A stretch of DNA of 64,000 bases from Lachnospiraceae bacterium (GTDB lineage Bacteria; Bacillota; Clostridia; Lachnospirales; Lachnospiraceae), in NCBI GenBank assembly GCA_910574195.1, contig CAJTBF010000010.1:82503-146502 (forward strand). The letters run 5' to 3'. Shown here piece by piece: positions 1 to 8,429 of this stretch. The translations under genes and the position numbers were made by a program. The notes beneath the pieces are model-generated. The model saw nothing but the letters and a program-made list of their open reading frames with translations, ran no database searches and was not told the origin of the DNA. Numbering within the stretch: position 1 is the stretch's first letter; every line of letters starts with the position of its first letter.

Positions 1-395
1 CCATCATCCTGGAGACACAGACGCCCTATGAGACGACAATGATTATTACGGCGGACGATGTGCGCTGGGCAATGGATCAGGTAAATTCTCCTTACTTCAA
101 ATGTATGCTGGATCTGGCAGCGCCGTTTACTTATGGAGAGCCGATCAGCGCGTATTTTGATAAGATGGGGAAAGATGTAAAGCATATTCACTTTATTGAC
201 TGTGAAAAGACCAGTGAAGACCATCTGATTCCGGGCGATGGGGAAATGGATTTCCCGCGTATCGTAAAATATCTGAAAGAGATTGAATATGACGGATATC
301 TTTCACTGGAATTGTTCAGCCGCTATGCGAATGAGCCGGATTTTGCGGCAGAGCGTGGATATCAGGCAATCAGAAGCCTTTTAGACGAGAATTAA
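1..395 (+). CDS. Sugar phosphate isomerase/epimerase (TIM barrel), 5'-truncated by window edge
   Basis: The reading frame is already open at base 3, so the gene begins outside the window; an ATG at 39 is internal. About 130 C-terminal residues are visible. They fit the xylose-isomerase-like/AP-endonuclease-2 barrel family: an acidic residue in LETQTPYE, MLDLA, HIHFIDC and SLELF fall at the places where this family binds its divalent metal (Glu, Asp, His, Glu). Family members interconvert ketose phosphates or hydroxy-keto acids by a metal-assisted proton transfer. The next gene is a PfkB-type sugar kinase 97 bases downstream, so the two probably act on one sugar in the cytoplasm. The substrate cannot be told from this fragment. 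Family assignment is firm, function is not. Confidence 0.75.
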   Translation, partial: IILETQTPYETTMIITADDVRWAMDQVNSPYFKCMLDLAAPFTYGEPISAYFDKMGKDVKHIHFIDCEKTSEDHLIPGDGEMDFPRIVKYLKEIEYDGYLSLELFSRYANEPDFAAERGYQAIRSLLDEN

Positions 396-492
396 GAAAG
401 GTTTTGATTACTCGCCGCAGGAGTTATCAAATTCCTGTAATCGTTTTATGGGGAATGGAACGGTGACAGAATAGAAAAGGAGAAAAAGAAAA

Positions 493-1455
493 ATGGGAAA
501 ATTTGGTCCGATTGATGTTATCGTATTGAACAGTCATGGGGTAGGGCAGGTATGTCATATTAAGAGGTTCCCACGCCGTGGAGAGACATTGGAGGCGACA
601 AACTGGCATGTAGAAGAGGACGGCGGAAAGGGTGCGACCGTTTCCGTGGCATTGGGACGTCTGGGTGTCAGCACAGGATATATTGGAAAAGTCGGTTATG
701 ATCCGTGGGGCGACATGGGAGATCAGTGGATGAGCGAATCCGGTGTGGATACCACATATATGTACCGGGATCATTCTGTATCTACCGGGACCGGCCTGAT
801 TATGATTGAGGAGGACAGCACCAATACAATTGTGGACGGCGACAGTGCCTGTCAGGCTTTGACATGGGAAGAGACACACGATGCCATCGAAGCGATGAAA
901 GAAGCGAAAGTATTTATTACCGGATTTGGAATGCCTTTCAGAAAGGCTCTGGATGGGGCAAAGATTGCAAAAGAAGAATTCGGTATGCTGACATTATGTA
1001 ATGTAAGCCCGCTGCCAAGCGAAGATATGGGTGATCTGAGCTATCTTGACTTTATGGTTCTCAATGATGTGGAAGCAAAGACGTTGTGTGGTTTTGAGGA
1101 AGACTCCAAAGAAGAAATGAGCAAGATTGTAAAACAGCTCAAAGAAAAGTATCACTGCCGGGGTGTGATTGTAACCTGCAATTCAGAAGGAAGTGTGATT
1201 CTGGACGGGGAAGAATACTGGGAAGTTGCGCCTACACCAGTGAAAGCAGTCGATACCATTGGTGCGGGAGACGGATACCTGGCAGCAGTTGCCGCAAATA
1301 TTGTCTGGGGCAAATCTCTGCGTGAGGCAACGGAGTGGGCAAGCAAATATGCAGCTTACAAAGTAACAAGACAGGGAAGCATGACAAAGAAACCGGGATG
1401 CGGTTATCCGAATCTGGATGAAGTGAATGAATTCATGAAATCGCTGGAAGCCTGA
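493..1455 (+). CDS. PfkB/ribokinase-family carbohydrate kinase
   Basis: This 320-residue protein has the size of a ribokinase-family sugar kinase. The N-terminal glycine-rich substrate segment is present (EEDGGKGATVSVALGRLG), and the C-terminal signature DTIGAGDGYLAA carries the predicted catalytic base Asp260. It should transfer phosphate from ATP to a hydroxyl of a sugar or sugar derivative in the cytoplasm. A ribosome site (AAAAGGAG) precedes the ATG. It lies just downstream of the sugar-phosphate isomerase end and is followed by a perfect inverted repeat and a terminator, so the two genes form the end of an operon. Substrate is unknown; ribokinase, 2-keto-3-deoxygluconate kinase or IolC-like roles are all possible. 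Confidence 0.85.
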   Translation: MGKFGPIDVIVLNSHGVGQVCHIKRFPRRGETLEATNWHVEEDGGKGATVSVALGRLGVSTGYIGKVGYDPWGDMGDQWMSESGVDTTYMYRDHSVSTGTGLIMIEEDSTNTIVDGDSACQALTWEETHDAIEAMKEAKVFITGFGMPFRKALDGAKIAKEEFGMLTLCNVSPLPSEDMGDLSYLDFMVLNDVEAKTLCGFEEDSKEEMSKIVKQLKEKYHCRGVIVTCNSEGSVILDGEEYWEVAPTPVKAVDTIGAGDGYLAAVAANIVWGKSLREATEWASKYAAYKVTRQGSMTKKPGCGYPNLDEVNEFMKSLEA

Positions 1456-1465
1456 AACCGCTGCT

Positions 1466-1515
1466 TTACTATTCACAGTGCCTTGCAGCAGGGTGCAAGG
1501 CACTGTGAATAGTAA
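1466..1515. repeat. 22-bp perfect inverted repeat (long hairpin) after the PfkB gene
   Basis: Bases 1466-1487 are exactly complementary to 1494-1515, around a 6-base GCAGGG loop. The transcript would form a very stable hairpin 10 bases after the kinase stop codon. It has no U-run directly after the stem, so it is not a textbook terminator. A separate terminator follows at 1536-1590. It may protect the 3' end of the mRNA or be a dispersed repeat unit. Confidence 0.8.
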
Positions 1516-1535
1516 CCGTGATTGTCTGATTTTAT

Positions 1536-1590
1536 AAAAGGAGCGCGCTCCATAGAGAAAAAACTGTCTATGAAGCGGCGCTCCTTTTTT
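1536..1590 (+). terminator. Intrinsic terminator of the PfkB operon
   Basis: AAAAGGAGCGC (1536-1546) pairs with GCGCTCCTTTT (1578-1588), and the 3' arm runs into a T tract. The A-rich 5' flank could let it also serve the convergent minus-strand SDR gene ending at 1637. Confidence 0.85.
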
Positions 1591-1636
1591 GTTGTTATGG
1601 TATATAAAAATTGCAGGTAACGGATCTGCGGAATGA

Positions 1637-2437
1637 TTATGGTCTCAGTCCCATACCGCCTTCCAGTGTGATGGTCTCTCCGTTCATATATTTGAAATCC
1701 GGAGAAGCGAGCTGTACGCAGGCACGTCCGATTTCCAGTTCTGCGTCGCCATAATGGCCTGCCGGCGGCATCTTTACATTCTGCTTGAAAGCGTCCGGAT
1801 ATGCTTTTTCAAAATTCTCAAGCTGCGCGGTCCATGCGAGCGGGCATACAATATTCACATTGATCCCGTCTTTTCCCCATTCTGTTGCAGCAACTCTGGT
1901 CAGGCCGCGAATCCCTTCTTTTGCCGCGGCGTAAGCACACTGGCCAAAGTTTCCGAAAAGGCCTGCGCCGGAAGCAAAATTGATCACGGAGCCTTTGGTT
2001 TCAACCAGATGTGGATAGCACGCTTTCATATAATAGAATGTTGCATACAAACCGGAATACAGCGACAGGTTAAACTGCTCTGTTGTATGATCTGCCAAAG
2101 TAACGCCGGAAGCGGAAGCCTGTGCGTTATTAATCAGGACATCGATTCTTCCGAAGGTGTCCATGGCCTGCTTTACCACGTTGCCTACAACCGCCTCATT
2201 GTCTGCTCCGGCAGAGACGTCTGCCTGTACGGCCAGAACCCGGATACCATACAACCGTTCCAGTTCTTCTTTCGCGTCCTCCAGTTTTTTTACATTCCGA
2301 CCGGTGATTACCAGGTTTGCCCCTTCTTTTGCGTAAGCAGTTGCAATGCCGTATCCGATGGAACCGCATCTGCCGTCACTTAAAACGGAACGCCCGCCTC
2401 CTGTGATGATTGCTGTTTTTCCTGTTAAAAATCCCAT
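1637..2437 (-). CDS. Short-chain dehydrogenase/reductase with lengthened dinucleotide-binding loop
   Basis: A 266-residue classical SDR. The Rossmann start is TGGGRS followed by about eight extra residues and then GSIGYG, instead of the usual TGGxxGIG; this is a longer loop somewhat reminiscent of enoyl-ACP reductases. The rest is classical: NNA at 103-105, catalytic Ser156, Tyr169 and Lys173 (YAAAK), and a C-terminal GETITLEGGMG segment. It should oxidise an alcohol or reduce a ketone with NAD(P)(H) in the cytoplasm. An AGGAAGGAGAAAG ribosome site precedes the ATG. The gene is convergent with the PfkB kinase and divergent from nothing obvious; the PHP gene lies upstream on the same strand. 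Substrate unknown. Confidence 0.85.
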   Translation of the reverse strand: MGFLTGKTAIITGGGRSVLSDGRCGSIGYGIATAYAKEGANLVITGRNVKKLEDAKEELERLYGIRVLAVQADVSAGADNEAVVGNVVKQAMDTFGRIDVLINNAQASASGVTLADHTTEQFNLSLYSGLYATFYYMKACYPHLVETKGSVINFASGAGLFGNFGQCAYAAAKEGIRGLTRVAATEWGKDGINVNIVCPLAWTAQLENFEKAYPDAFKQNVKMPPAGHYGDAELEIGRACVQLASPDFKYMNGETITLEGGMGLRP

Positions 2438-2566
2438 AGTTCTTTCTCCTTCCTGTTTTCGCCTGTCAATAGTTCAATTATACGTATTCCGCCATCGATT
2501 GTCAACAGAGGCATACAATCCTGGTATCATCGAGGTAACAGTTCCGTCTTCGGTCTCCCTGTTCCG

Positions 2567-3292
2567 TTATCGATTTTTTTGTGCAAGAAAACATTTTAGA
2601 TTTTTTGCGGAATAATTCAAAATCAGCCGATCCGGAATCCCTGCCCGCCGGACGAGTTCCAGAGCATGGGAGACGTCGCCTACGTGAGCGGTTCCGTGGC
2701 TGTCGCTGGAGAGAAGGACCGGATAATTGTAGTGCTTACAAAGATTTAGAAGCATCAGATCATGAAAACGGGTATCACCCCGATAACCGTCCGGACGCAG
2801 GGAACTGTCATTGATTTCCAGAAGCACTTGCCGTTCTATCGCGGTTTTTACGACTGCAAGCGGATCAATGGGGTACTTTACATCGTCACAATGACCAAGG
2901 ATGCAGACAAAGGGATTATGCATGGCGGCAATATACGCGGCAGTATTTTCTTCCTTTGTGCCGGGCTTTTTTACAGAACGATGCATACTGGCAATGACAT
3001 AATCCAAATGAGCCAGCACGGAATCATCCAGATCCAGGGATCCTTGCTGATCCAGAATATTTACCTCCGCTCCGTAAAGCATCTCCACGCCCAGACGCTT
3101 CCGGCGTGCCTGGGAAAGACTGCGGAAATAGGAAGGTTTTCCGCCACCGAAGGTAGCAGGTCCATGATCGGAAATTCCCAGGATACGTAATCCACGAAGC
3201 GCGGCGGTTTTGGCCATATCGGTAATAGTAGAGGCGGAACCGTGCCCGCTGGCAATGGTATGTGTATGAAGATCCAATTCAATGGAGGGCAT
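2567..3292 (-). CDS. PHP-domain metal-dependent phosphoesterase (YcdX-like)
   Basis: A 241-residue polymerase-and-histidinol-phosphatase (PHP) fold. Metal-binding motifs are visible in order: LHTHT near residue 8, GISDHGP around 40, a Glu in YGAEVNIL, SMHRS, LGHCDD, and SSDSHG near the C-terminus. Proteins of this type hydrolyse phosphate esters with two or three bound metals, and the closest family is the YcdX-like phosphatase group. It is transcribed on the minus strand toward the SDR gene, 130 bases away. No partner in the window indicates its substrate. Family is clear; histidinol phosphatase activity itself is less likely because no other his genes are present. Confidence 0.8.
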   Translation of the reverse strand: MPSIELDLHTHTIASGHGSASTITDMAKTAALRGLRILGISDHGPATFGGGKPSYFRSLSQARRKRLGVEMLYGAEVNILDQQGSLDLDDSVLAHLDYVIASMHRSVKKPGTKEENTAAYIAAMHNPFVCILGHCDDVKYPIDPLAVVKTAIERQVLLEINDSSLRPDGYRGDTRFHDLMLLNLCKHYNYPVLLSSDSHGTAHVGDVSHALELVRRAGIPDRLILNYSAKNLKCFLAQKNR

Positions 3293-3662
3293 CCTGTATC
3301 ATCCTTTCCTCTGTCTGTGCAAACCTGCAGGCAGCCGTGTTTCTTATAGCAGATCAGCAATCGGTTTTCCTGTTACATATTTCCTACAGTATGACGCTTT
3401 CAAAAAGATTTGTCAATAAAAAGTACAGAAAACAAACAAAAACAAAATGAAAAACAACAAAAAACCAAATAATGAACGTTGGTTTTTATTTTGAAAAGTT
3501 GTATAATTTGAAAGAAGGATGTTGTTTTTTGTTGACTTTTGTATGCTCATCAAGTATAATAAATACAACTGGGTGGGGAGTCATTTTACCTCTCTCTGCA
3601 AGGTTAAATAATGTATGCGGGCAGGGGAATCGATCCGCATACGAGAAAGGAGTAACAGGCAG
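3293..3662. other. Divergent control region between PHP gene and microcompartment operon
   Basis: This 370-base stretch has no gene. It holds an A-rich block (about 3415-3475), a short inverted repeat AAAAACCAA/TTGGTTTTT (3460-3468 and 3479-3487) that could be an operator, the promoter at 3532-3560, and a leader of about 95 bases before the dehydratase start. Confidence 0.7.
3532..3560 (+). promoter_or_regulatory. Sigma-A promoter of the GRE microcompartment operon
   Basis: TTGACT at 3532-3537 and TATAAT at 3555-3560 are separated by 17 bases, close to consensus. Transcription would begin near 3567. The DeoR regulator at the far end of the operon is the natural candidate to act here, possibly through the inverted repeat 50 bases upstream. 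Confidence 0.8.
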
Positions 3663-6194
3663 ATGGGATTATATACCTATGACAGTACAGATATCCCGAA
3701 GACAGACCGGATTCCAAAACTGGTAGAGCATTTATATGCGAAGATGCCGGAGATTGAATCCGCAAGAGCAGTTCTGATCACAGAGTCCTACCGGCAGACG
3801 GAGAATGAACCGATGATTCTCCGGCGTGCGAAGGCATTTCGGCATATTCTGGAAAACATCCCGATTATCATCCGAGACCTGGAGTTGATTGTGGGAAGCA
3901 CAACCATTGCTCCAAGAGGGTGCCAGACCTATCCGGAATTTTCTTATGAATGGCTGGAAGCAGAGTTTGATACGGTGGAGACACGGAGTGCGGATCCGTT
4001 CTACATTTCGGAGCAGACCAAGCGCGAATTAAAAGAAGCGAATGCCTACTGGAAGGGAAGGACAACCAGTGAGCTGGCTACCTCCTACATGGAACCGGAG
4101 ACGTTGATTGCCATGGAGCACAACATGTTCACACCAGGGAACTATTTTTATAACGGAGTCGGACATGTAACGGTGAAGTATGAAGAGGTGCTGGCCATCG
4201 GTTTTTCGGGAATTCGGGAAAAGGCAGAAGCGGAGTTGGCGTCGATCAGTCTGGCAGACGGGGATTATCAGAAGAAGTCCCGGTTCCTGCAGGCAGTCAT
4301 GATCAGTTGTGATGCGGCGGTCATGTATGCGAGACGTTATGCAAAGCTGGCATTGCAGGAGGCGGAGAAGTGTACGGATGAAGTGCGGAAGCTGGAGCTT
4401 TTACAGATTGCACAGAATTGTGCGAATGTACCGGAGAAAGGGGCGACTGGTTTTTATGAAGCGTGCCAGTCCTTCTGGTTTGTGCAGCAGCTTTTGCAGA
4501 TCGAGTCCAGCGGCCATTCTATTTCGCCGGGACGTTTTGATCAGTACATGTATCCATATTATAAGAAAGATCTGGACAGTGGGAAGATTACCCGTGCGTT
4601 CGCGCAGGAGCTGATGGACTGCATCTGGGTAAAGCTCAACGATCTGAACAAGTGCCGGGATGCGGCGTCGGCGGAGGGATTTGCAGGATACAGTTTGTTC
4701 CAGAATCTGATTGCCGGCGGACAGAATGCGGAAGGTATCGATGTGACCAATGACTTGTCGTTTATGAGTATCCGGGCGTCCATGCATGTGTTCCTGCCGC
4801 AGCCATCCTTCTCCATTCGGGTATGGAACGGCTCTCCGCATGAATTTTTGATCAAAGCAGCGGAATTGACGCGTACAGGAATCGGATTGCCGGCATATTA
4901 CAATGATGAAGTGATTATTCCGTCTTTGATGAGCCGCGGCGTGTCTTTGCAGGATGCGAGAGAGTACAACATTATTGGTTGTGTGGAGCCGCAGAAGGCG
5001 GGCAAGACGGAGGGGTGGCATGATGCGGCATTCTTCAATATGTGTCGTCCATTGGAACTGGTATTTACGAACGGGATGGACAAGGGGGTGCAGGTAGGCC
5101 CTCAGACCGGGAATGTGGAGAATATGCAGACATTTGATGAGTTCTATCATGCGTACGAAGTACAGATGGAATATGCCATCAAGCTGCTGGTCAATGCGGA
5201 CAATGCCATTGATGTGGCGCATGCAGAACGTTGCCCGCTTCCGTTTTTATCCAGTATGGTAGATGATTGTATGAAGCGCGGAAAGACCGTACAGGAAGGC
5301 GGCGCGATCTACAACTTTACCGGACCACAGGGATTTGGTGTGGCGAATATGGCGGACTCCCTGTACGCGGTAAGAAAGCTGGTCTACGAAGAGAAGAAGC
5401 TGACTATGAAGGAATTAAAAGCAGCGCTTCTGACCAATTATGGAGAAGGCCTGGACAGGGAAGACATTGCGGCGATAACAGCCAATGTGGCAAAAGCCAT
5501 GAGAGATGCCGGACAGCCCGTAGGGGAGTCTGAGATCGGCGCGATTCTAAAGACGGTTGTGACAGCATCCGAGGCGCCGGAGATCAAGGAAAACGGTGTG
5601 CGAATCCGGAAACTGATCGAGGAAGTGCCAAAATTCGGAAACGATATTCCGGAAGTAGACGCATTTGCCAGAGAAGTGGCGTATACCTATACAAGACCAT
5701 TGCAGAACTATAAGAATCCGCGGGGTGGCAGTTTCCAGGCAGGTTTGTATCCGGTATCGGCCAATGTACCTTTGGGAGCACAGACCGGAGCCACGCCGGA
5801 CGGACGGCTGGCGCATACACCGGTGGCAGATGGTGTGTCTCCGTCGGCAGGCAAGGATGTGGACGGCCCCACCGCGGCAGCCAATTCGGTATCCAGGCTG
5901 GATCATTACATTGCAAGCAACGGAACCTTATTCAATCAGAAGTTCCATCCGTCCGCATTAAGCGGAAAGACCGGACTGGAGAATTTCGTGGGATTGATCC
6001 GTTCCTATTTTGACCAGAAGGGAAGCCATATGCAGTTCAATGTAGTTAGCAGGGAGACACTTCTTGACGCGCAGAAACATCCGGATCAGTATAAGCATCT
6101 GGTAGTGCGTGTGGCCGGCTACAGTGCACTGTTTACCACATTGTCCAGGTCGCTGCAGGATGATATTATCCGTCGGACGGAACAGGGATTTTAA
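3663..6194 (+). CDS. Glycyl radical diol dehydratase (B12-independent 1,2-propanediol dehydratase)
   Basis: 843 residues, the usual length for the glycerol/propanediol branch of the glycyl radical enzymes. The start is the ATG at 3663, preceded by AAAGGAG (3646-3652); an in-frame ATG at 3615 lacks a ribosome site. Catalytic residues are visible: GCVEP with thiyl-radical Cys440 and Glu442, His168 in GVGHV, and RVAGYSA with radical Gly819. The enzyme should dehydrate (S)-1,2-propanediol to propionaldehyde after activation by the adjacent radical-SAM protein. The downstream PduP, PduL, aldolase and shell genes show that it works inside a microcompartment. Glycerol as substrate is possible, but the fucose-type aldolase and the fuc genes at 52-56 kb favour propanediol. 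Choline lyase is unlikely in this context. Confidence 0.93.
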   Translation: MGLYTYDSTDIPKTDRIPKLVEHLYAKMPEIESARAVLITESYRQTENEPMILRRAKAFRHILENIPIIIRDLELIVGSTTIAPRGCQTYPEFSYEWLEAEFDTVETRSADPFYISEQTKRELKEANAYWKGRTTSELATSYMEPETLIAMEHNMFTPGNYFYNGVGHVTVKYEEVLAIGFSGIREKAEAELASISLADGDYQKKSRFLQAVMISCDAAVMYARRYAKLALQEAEKCTDEVRKLELLQIAQNCANVPEKGATGFYEACQSFWFVQQLLQIESSGHSISPGRFDQYMYPYYKKDLDSGKITRAFAQELMDCIWVKLNDLNKCRDAASAEGFAGYSLFQNLIAGGQNAEGIDVTNDLSFMSIRASMHVFLPQPSFSIRVWNGSPHEFLIKAAELTRTGIGLPAYYNDEVIIPSLMSRGVSLQDAREYNIIGCVEPQKAGKTEGWHDAAFFNMCRPLELVFTNGMDKGVQVGPQTGNVENMQTFDEFYHAYEVQMEYAIKLLVNADNAIDVAHAERCPLPFLSSMVDDCMKRGKTVQEGGAIYNFTGPQGFGVANMADSLYAVRKLVYEEKKLTMKELKAALLTNYGEGLDREDIAAITANVAKAMRDAGQPVGESEIGAILKTVVTASEAPEIKENGVRIRKLIEEVPKFGNDIPEVDAFAREVAYTYTRPLQNYKNPRGGSFQAGLYPVSANVPLGAQTGATPDGRLAHTPVADGVSPSAGKDVDGPTAAANSVSRLDHYIASNGTLFNQKFHPSALSGKTGLENFVGLIRSYFDQKGSHMQFNVVSRETLLDAQKHPDQYKHLVVRVAGYSALFTTLSRSLQDDIIRRTEQGF

Positions 6195-6212
6195 GCAGGA
6201 AGGAAATGCGCC

Positions 6213-7007
6213 ATGGAAGACTACTTGAATACGAAAGGCCGTATCTTTGATATGCAGCGCTACTCCATCCATGACGGGAATGGGATTCGAACCATTGTAT
6301 TTTTAAAAGGCTGTGTGCTCCGCTGCCGCTGGTGCTGCAATCCGGAGTCTCAGGAATATGCAATCCAGACCATGCTGGTGCAGGGAGAACCGAAAATCAT
6401 CGGACGGGATGTGACGGTGCAGGAGGTGATGGAGAAGGTGGAAAGAGATCGCCCCTATTACCGCAGAACCGGCGGAGGCATGACGCTTTCCGGCGGAGAA
6501 AGTCTCTGTCAGCCGGATTTCGCGGAAGCGCTGCTGCGTGCAGCCAAAGAAAGAGGAATCAATACGGCAATGGAGAGTATGGGCTGCGCAAAGTGGGAAG
6601 TCATCGAACGGATCCTGCCCTGGCTTGATCAGTATCTATTGGACATCAAGCACATGAATCCTGCCAAGCATAAGGAATATACAGGAAGATCCAATGAATT
6701 GATGTTGGAGAATGCCAGAAAGATTGCCGCTTCCGGCAAGACGGAACTGAGTATCCGGATTCCGGTGATACCGGGATTTAATGACACGCCGGAAGAGATT
6801 CGTGCCATTGCCGCCTACACGAGAGAACTGCAAAATGTCCGGCGCTTGCATCTCCTGCCCTACCACAGACTGGGACAGGACAAGTATGCAGGACTGGGCA
6901 GGGAATACCTGATGGGGGATGTGGAACCGCCCACCAATACGCGGATGCAGGAATTATTAGACGTTGCGGTGCAGACATCCAAAGTAGAATGTCAGATCGG
7001 AGGGTGA
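6213..7007 (+). CDS. Glycyl radical enzyme activating enzyme (radical SAM), short form
   Basis: 264 residues. The radical-SAM cluster motif CxxxCxxC is Cys34, Cys38, Cys41, in a GRE-activase context (SIHDGNGIRT before it, TLSGGE at about 92-97 for SAM binding). It abstracts hydrogen from Gly819 of the dehydratase encoded 18 bases upstream, using SAM and a reduced [4Fe-4S] cluster. Many diol-dehydratase and choline-lyase activases carry an inserted ferredoxin-like domain with eight extra cysteines after the first motif. None is present here; only scattered cysteines occur later, so the protein resembles the compact pyruvate formate-lyase activase layout. The 3' end holds the ribosome site of the next shell gene. 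Confidence 0.92.
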   Translation: MEDYLNTKGRIFDMQRYSIHDGNGIRTIVFLKGCVLRCRWCCNPESQEYAIQTMLVQGEPKIIGRDVTVQEVMEKVERDRPYYRRTGGGMTLSGGESLCQPDFAEALLRAAKERGINTAMESMGCAKWEVIERILPWLDQYLLDIKHMNPAKHKEYTGRSNELMLENARKIAASGKTELSIRIPVIPGFNDTPEEIRAIAAYTRELQNVRRLHLLPYHRLGQDKYAGLGREYLMGDVEPPTNTRMQELLDVAVQTSKVECQIGG

Positions 7008-7012
7008 CAGGA

Positions 7013-7375
7013 ATGCATCAGGAACAGGTACCGGACAGAATTGTGCAGGAGCTGGTTCCGGGGAAAGAAATTACCATTGCCCATCTCATTGCAAGTCCGG
7101 ATATGACGTTATATGAAAAGCTGGGATTGGATCCCCGTATGGAACACAGCAAGTCAGCCATCGGAGTCCTTACGATCAGTCCGGCGGAGACGGCAATTAT
7201 TGCGGCGGACATTGCCATCAAAGCGTCCGGAATTGAACTGGGATTTGTGGACCGTTTCAACGGCACATTAATTGTAACCGGGACAATTTCCGAGACGGAG
7301 GCGGCTCTGCGTGCAGTGTTGGATTACGTGGAGAGAAAGATGGGCTTCTCCGTCTGTGAGATTACAAGAACATGA
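7013..7375 (+). CDS. BMC shell protein, circularly permuted hexamer type (EutS/PduU-like)
   Basis: 120 residues from the ATG at 7013, which has GGAGG eight bases upstream. An ATG at 6989 in the same frame would overlap the activase and has no ribosome site. The order of elements matches EutS/PduU: VQELVPGKEITIAHLIA, GVLTISPAETAIIAADIAIKAS, GFVDRFNGTLIVTG and C-terminal CEITRT. This is the permuted BMC fold, in which an N-terminal strand forms a small beta-barrel over the hexamer pore. It should be a minor shell tile. It follows the activase directly and comes before the enzyme cargo genes. Confidence 0.92.
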   Translation: MHQEQVPDRIVQELVPGKEITIAHLIASPDMTLYEKLGLDPRMEHSKSAIGVLTISPAETAIIAADIAIKASGIELGFVDRFNGTLIVTGTISETEAALRAVLDYVERKMGFSVCEITRT

Positions 7376-7508
7376 CAGGGTTGCCGGAGCAGGAAGGAAA
7401 CTTTGAGACTTCTGGAACATCTGAAAGAGAAAGGGACGTACTTCCCTGGGAAATGGACGGGCAGGAAAAGGAAACTGTTGGAAGTGGAAAAATCAACAGG
7501 AAAGCAAA

Positions 7509-7537
7509 TTGACTGGTGTGGGGTTGTGTGGTAACAT
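7509..7537 (+). promoter_or_regulatory. Possible internal promoter before the aldolase
   Basis: TTGACT (7509-7514) and TAACAT (7532-7537) are 17 bases apart in the 219-base gap between the EutS-like gene and the aldolase. It could give extra transcription of the cargo and shell genes. The -10 match is only moderate. Confidence 0.4.
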
Positions 7538-7594
7538 AAAGGCAGAAGCAACAGAAAACAACGTTTTTTGTAAAAATCCAAGGAGGATAAAAGG

Positions 7595-8398
7595 ATGCAA
7601 AACGAATACGAAATCAAAAAAGAAATGTGCGAAATTGGAAAACGAGTTTACAACCGCGGTATGGTTGCTGCAAACGACGGTAATTTTTCCGTAAAATTGA
7701 ACGACAATGAATTTTTATGTACGCCGACCGGTGTCAGCAAAGGATTCATGACGCCGGAATTTATCTGTAAAGTGGACGCAGAGGGAAGAGTGCTGCAGGC
7801 AAACAAAGGATTTAAGCCTTCTTCCGAGATTAAGATGCATATGCGTGTCTACAAAGAGAGACCGGACGTGACGTCTGTAATCCATGCGCATCCGTTGTAT
7901 GCAACAACATTTGCGATTGCAGGGATTCCGTTGACACAGCCGATTATGCCGGAGGCGGTTATCGCACTTGGATGTGTTCCGATTGCAAAGTACGGCACAC
8001 CGTCCACAGAGGAGATTCCGGATGCGGTGTCCGAACATTTACAGTATTTTGATGCGGTTCTTCTGGAGAATCATGGTGCATTGACCTATTCCGATTCTCT
8101 GCTGAACGCATATCATAAGATGGAATCCGTAGAATTTTATGCACGTCTGCTGTGGCAGTGTATGCAGATCGGCGGGCCGCAGGAACTGAGCAAAGACCAG
8201 GTAGAGAGACTCTATGAGATTCGGAGACAGTTCGGTTTGTCCGGAAAGCATCCGGCAGATCTTTGCCCCAATGCAAAGGCAGGAAAACCAAGCTGCCATA
8301 CATGCGGCAAGGGATGCGGCAGCAGCGCGGCGCCGGCGGCAGATAAAGATCTGGTAGCTTCTATTACAAAGAAAGTAATGGAGCAGTTGGGAATGTAG
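7595..8398 (+). CDS. fucA: Class II aldolase, probable L-fuculose-1-phosphate aldolase with C-terminal encapsulation helix
   Basis: 267 residues. The zinc aldolase core covers about residues 1-215, with catalytic Glu78 and zinc ligands His97, His99 (HAHP) and His160 (ENHG). It should split L-fuculose-1-P (or L-rhamnulose-1-P) into dihydroxyacetone phosphate and L-lactaldehyde. After the core comes a cysteine-rich, small-residue linker (CPNAK..CHTCGKGC, then SSAAPAA) and a final amphipathic helix DLVASITKKVMEQLGM. That layout is typical of a microcompartment encapsulation peptide, so the aldolase is probably inside or at the shell and releases lactaldehyde there. Ribosome site AAGGAGG precedes the ATG. 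The fucI, fucU and sugar-kinase genes at 52-56 kb supply the substrate, which is why fuculose-1-P is preferred; rhamnulose-1-P remains possible. Confidence 0.88.
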   Translation: MQNEYEIKKEMCEIGKRVYNRGMVAANDGNFSVKLNDNEFLCTPTGVSKGFMTPEFICKVDAEGRVLQANKGFKPSSEIKMHMRVYKERPDVTSVIHAHPLYATTFAIAGIPLTQPIMPEAVIALGCVPIAKYGTPSTEEIPDAVSEHLQYFDAVLLENHGALTYSDSLLNAYHKMESVEFYARLLWQCMQIGGPQELSKDQVERLYEIRRQFGLSGKHPADLCPNAKAGKPSCHTCGKGCGSSAAPAADKDLVASITKKVMEQLGM

Positions 8399-8429
8399 AA
8401 GACTTTCCGGACAGGAAAAGAGGACTGCT

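Noticed and set aside
3460..3487. Terminator of an upstream plus-strand transcript
   Set aside because: The stem is only nine AT-rich pairs and no plus-strand gene lies just upstream; an operator is likelier.
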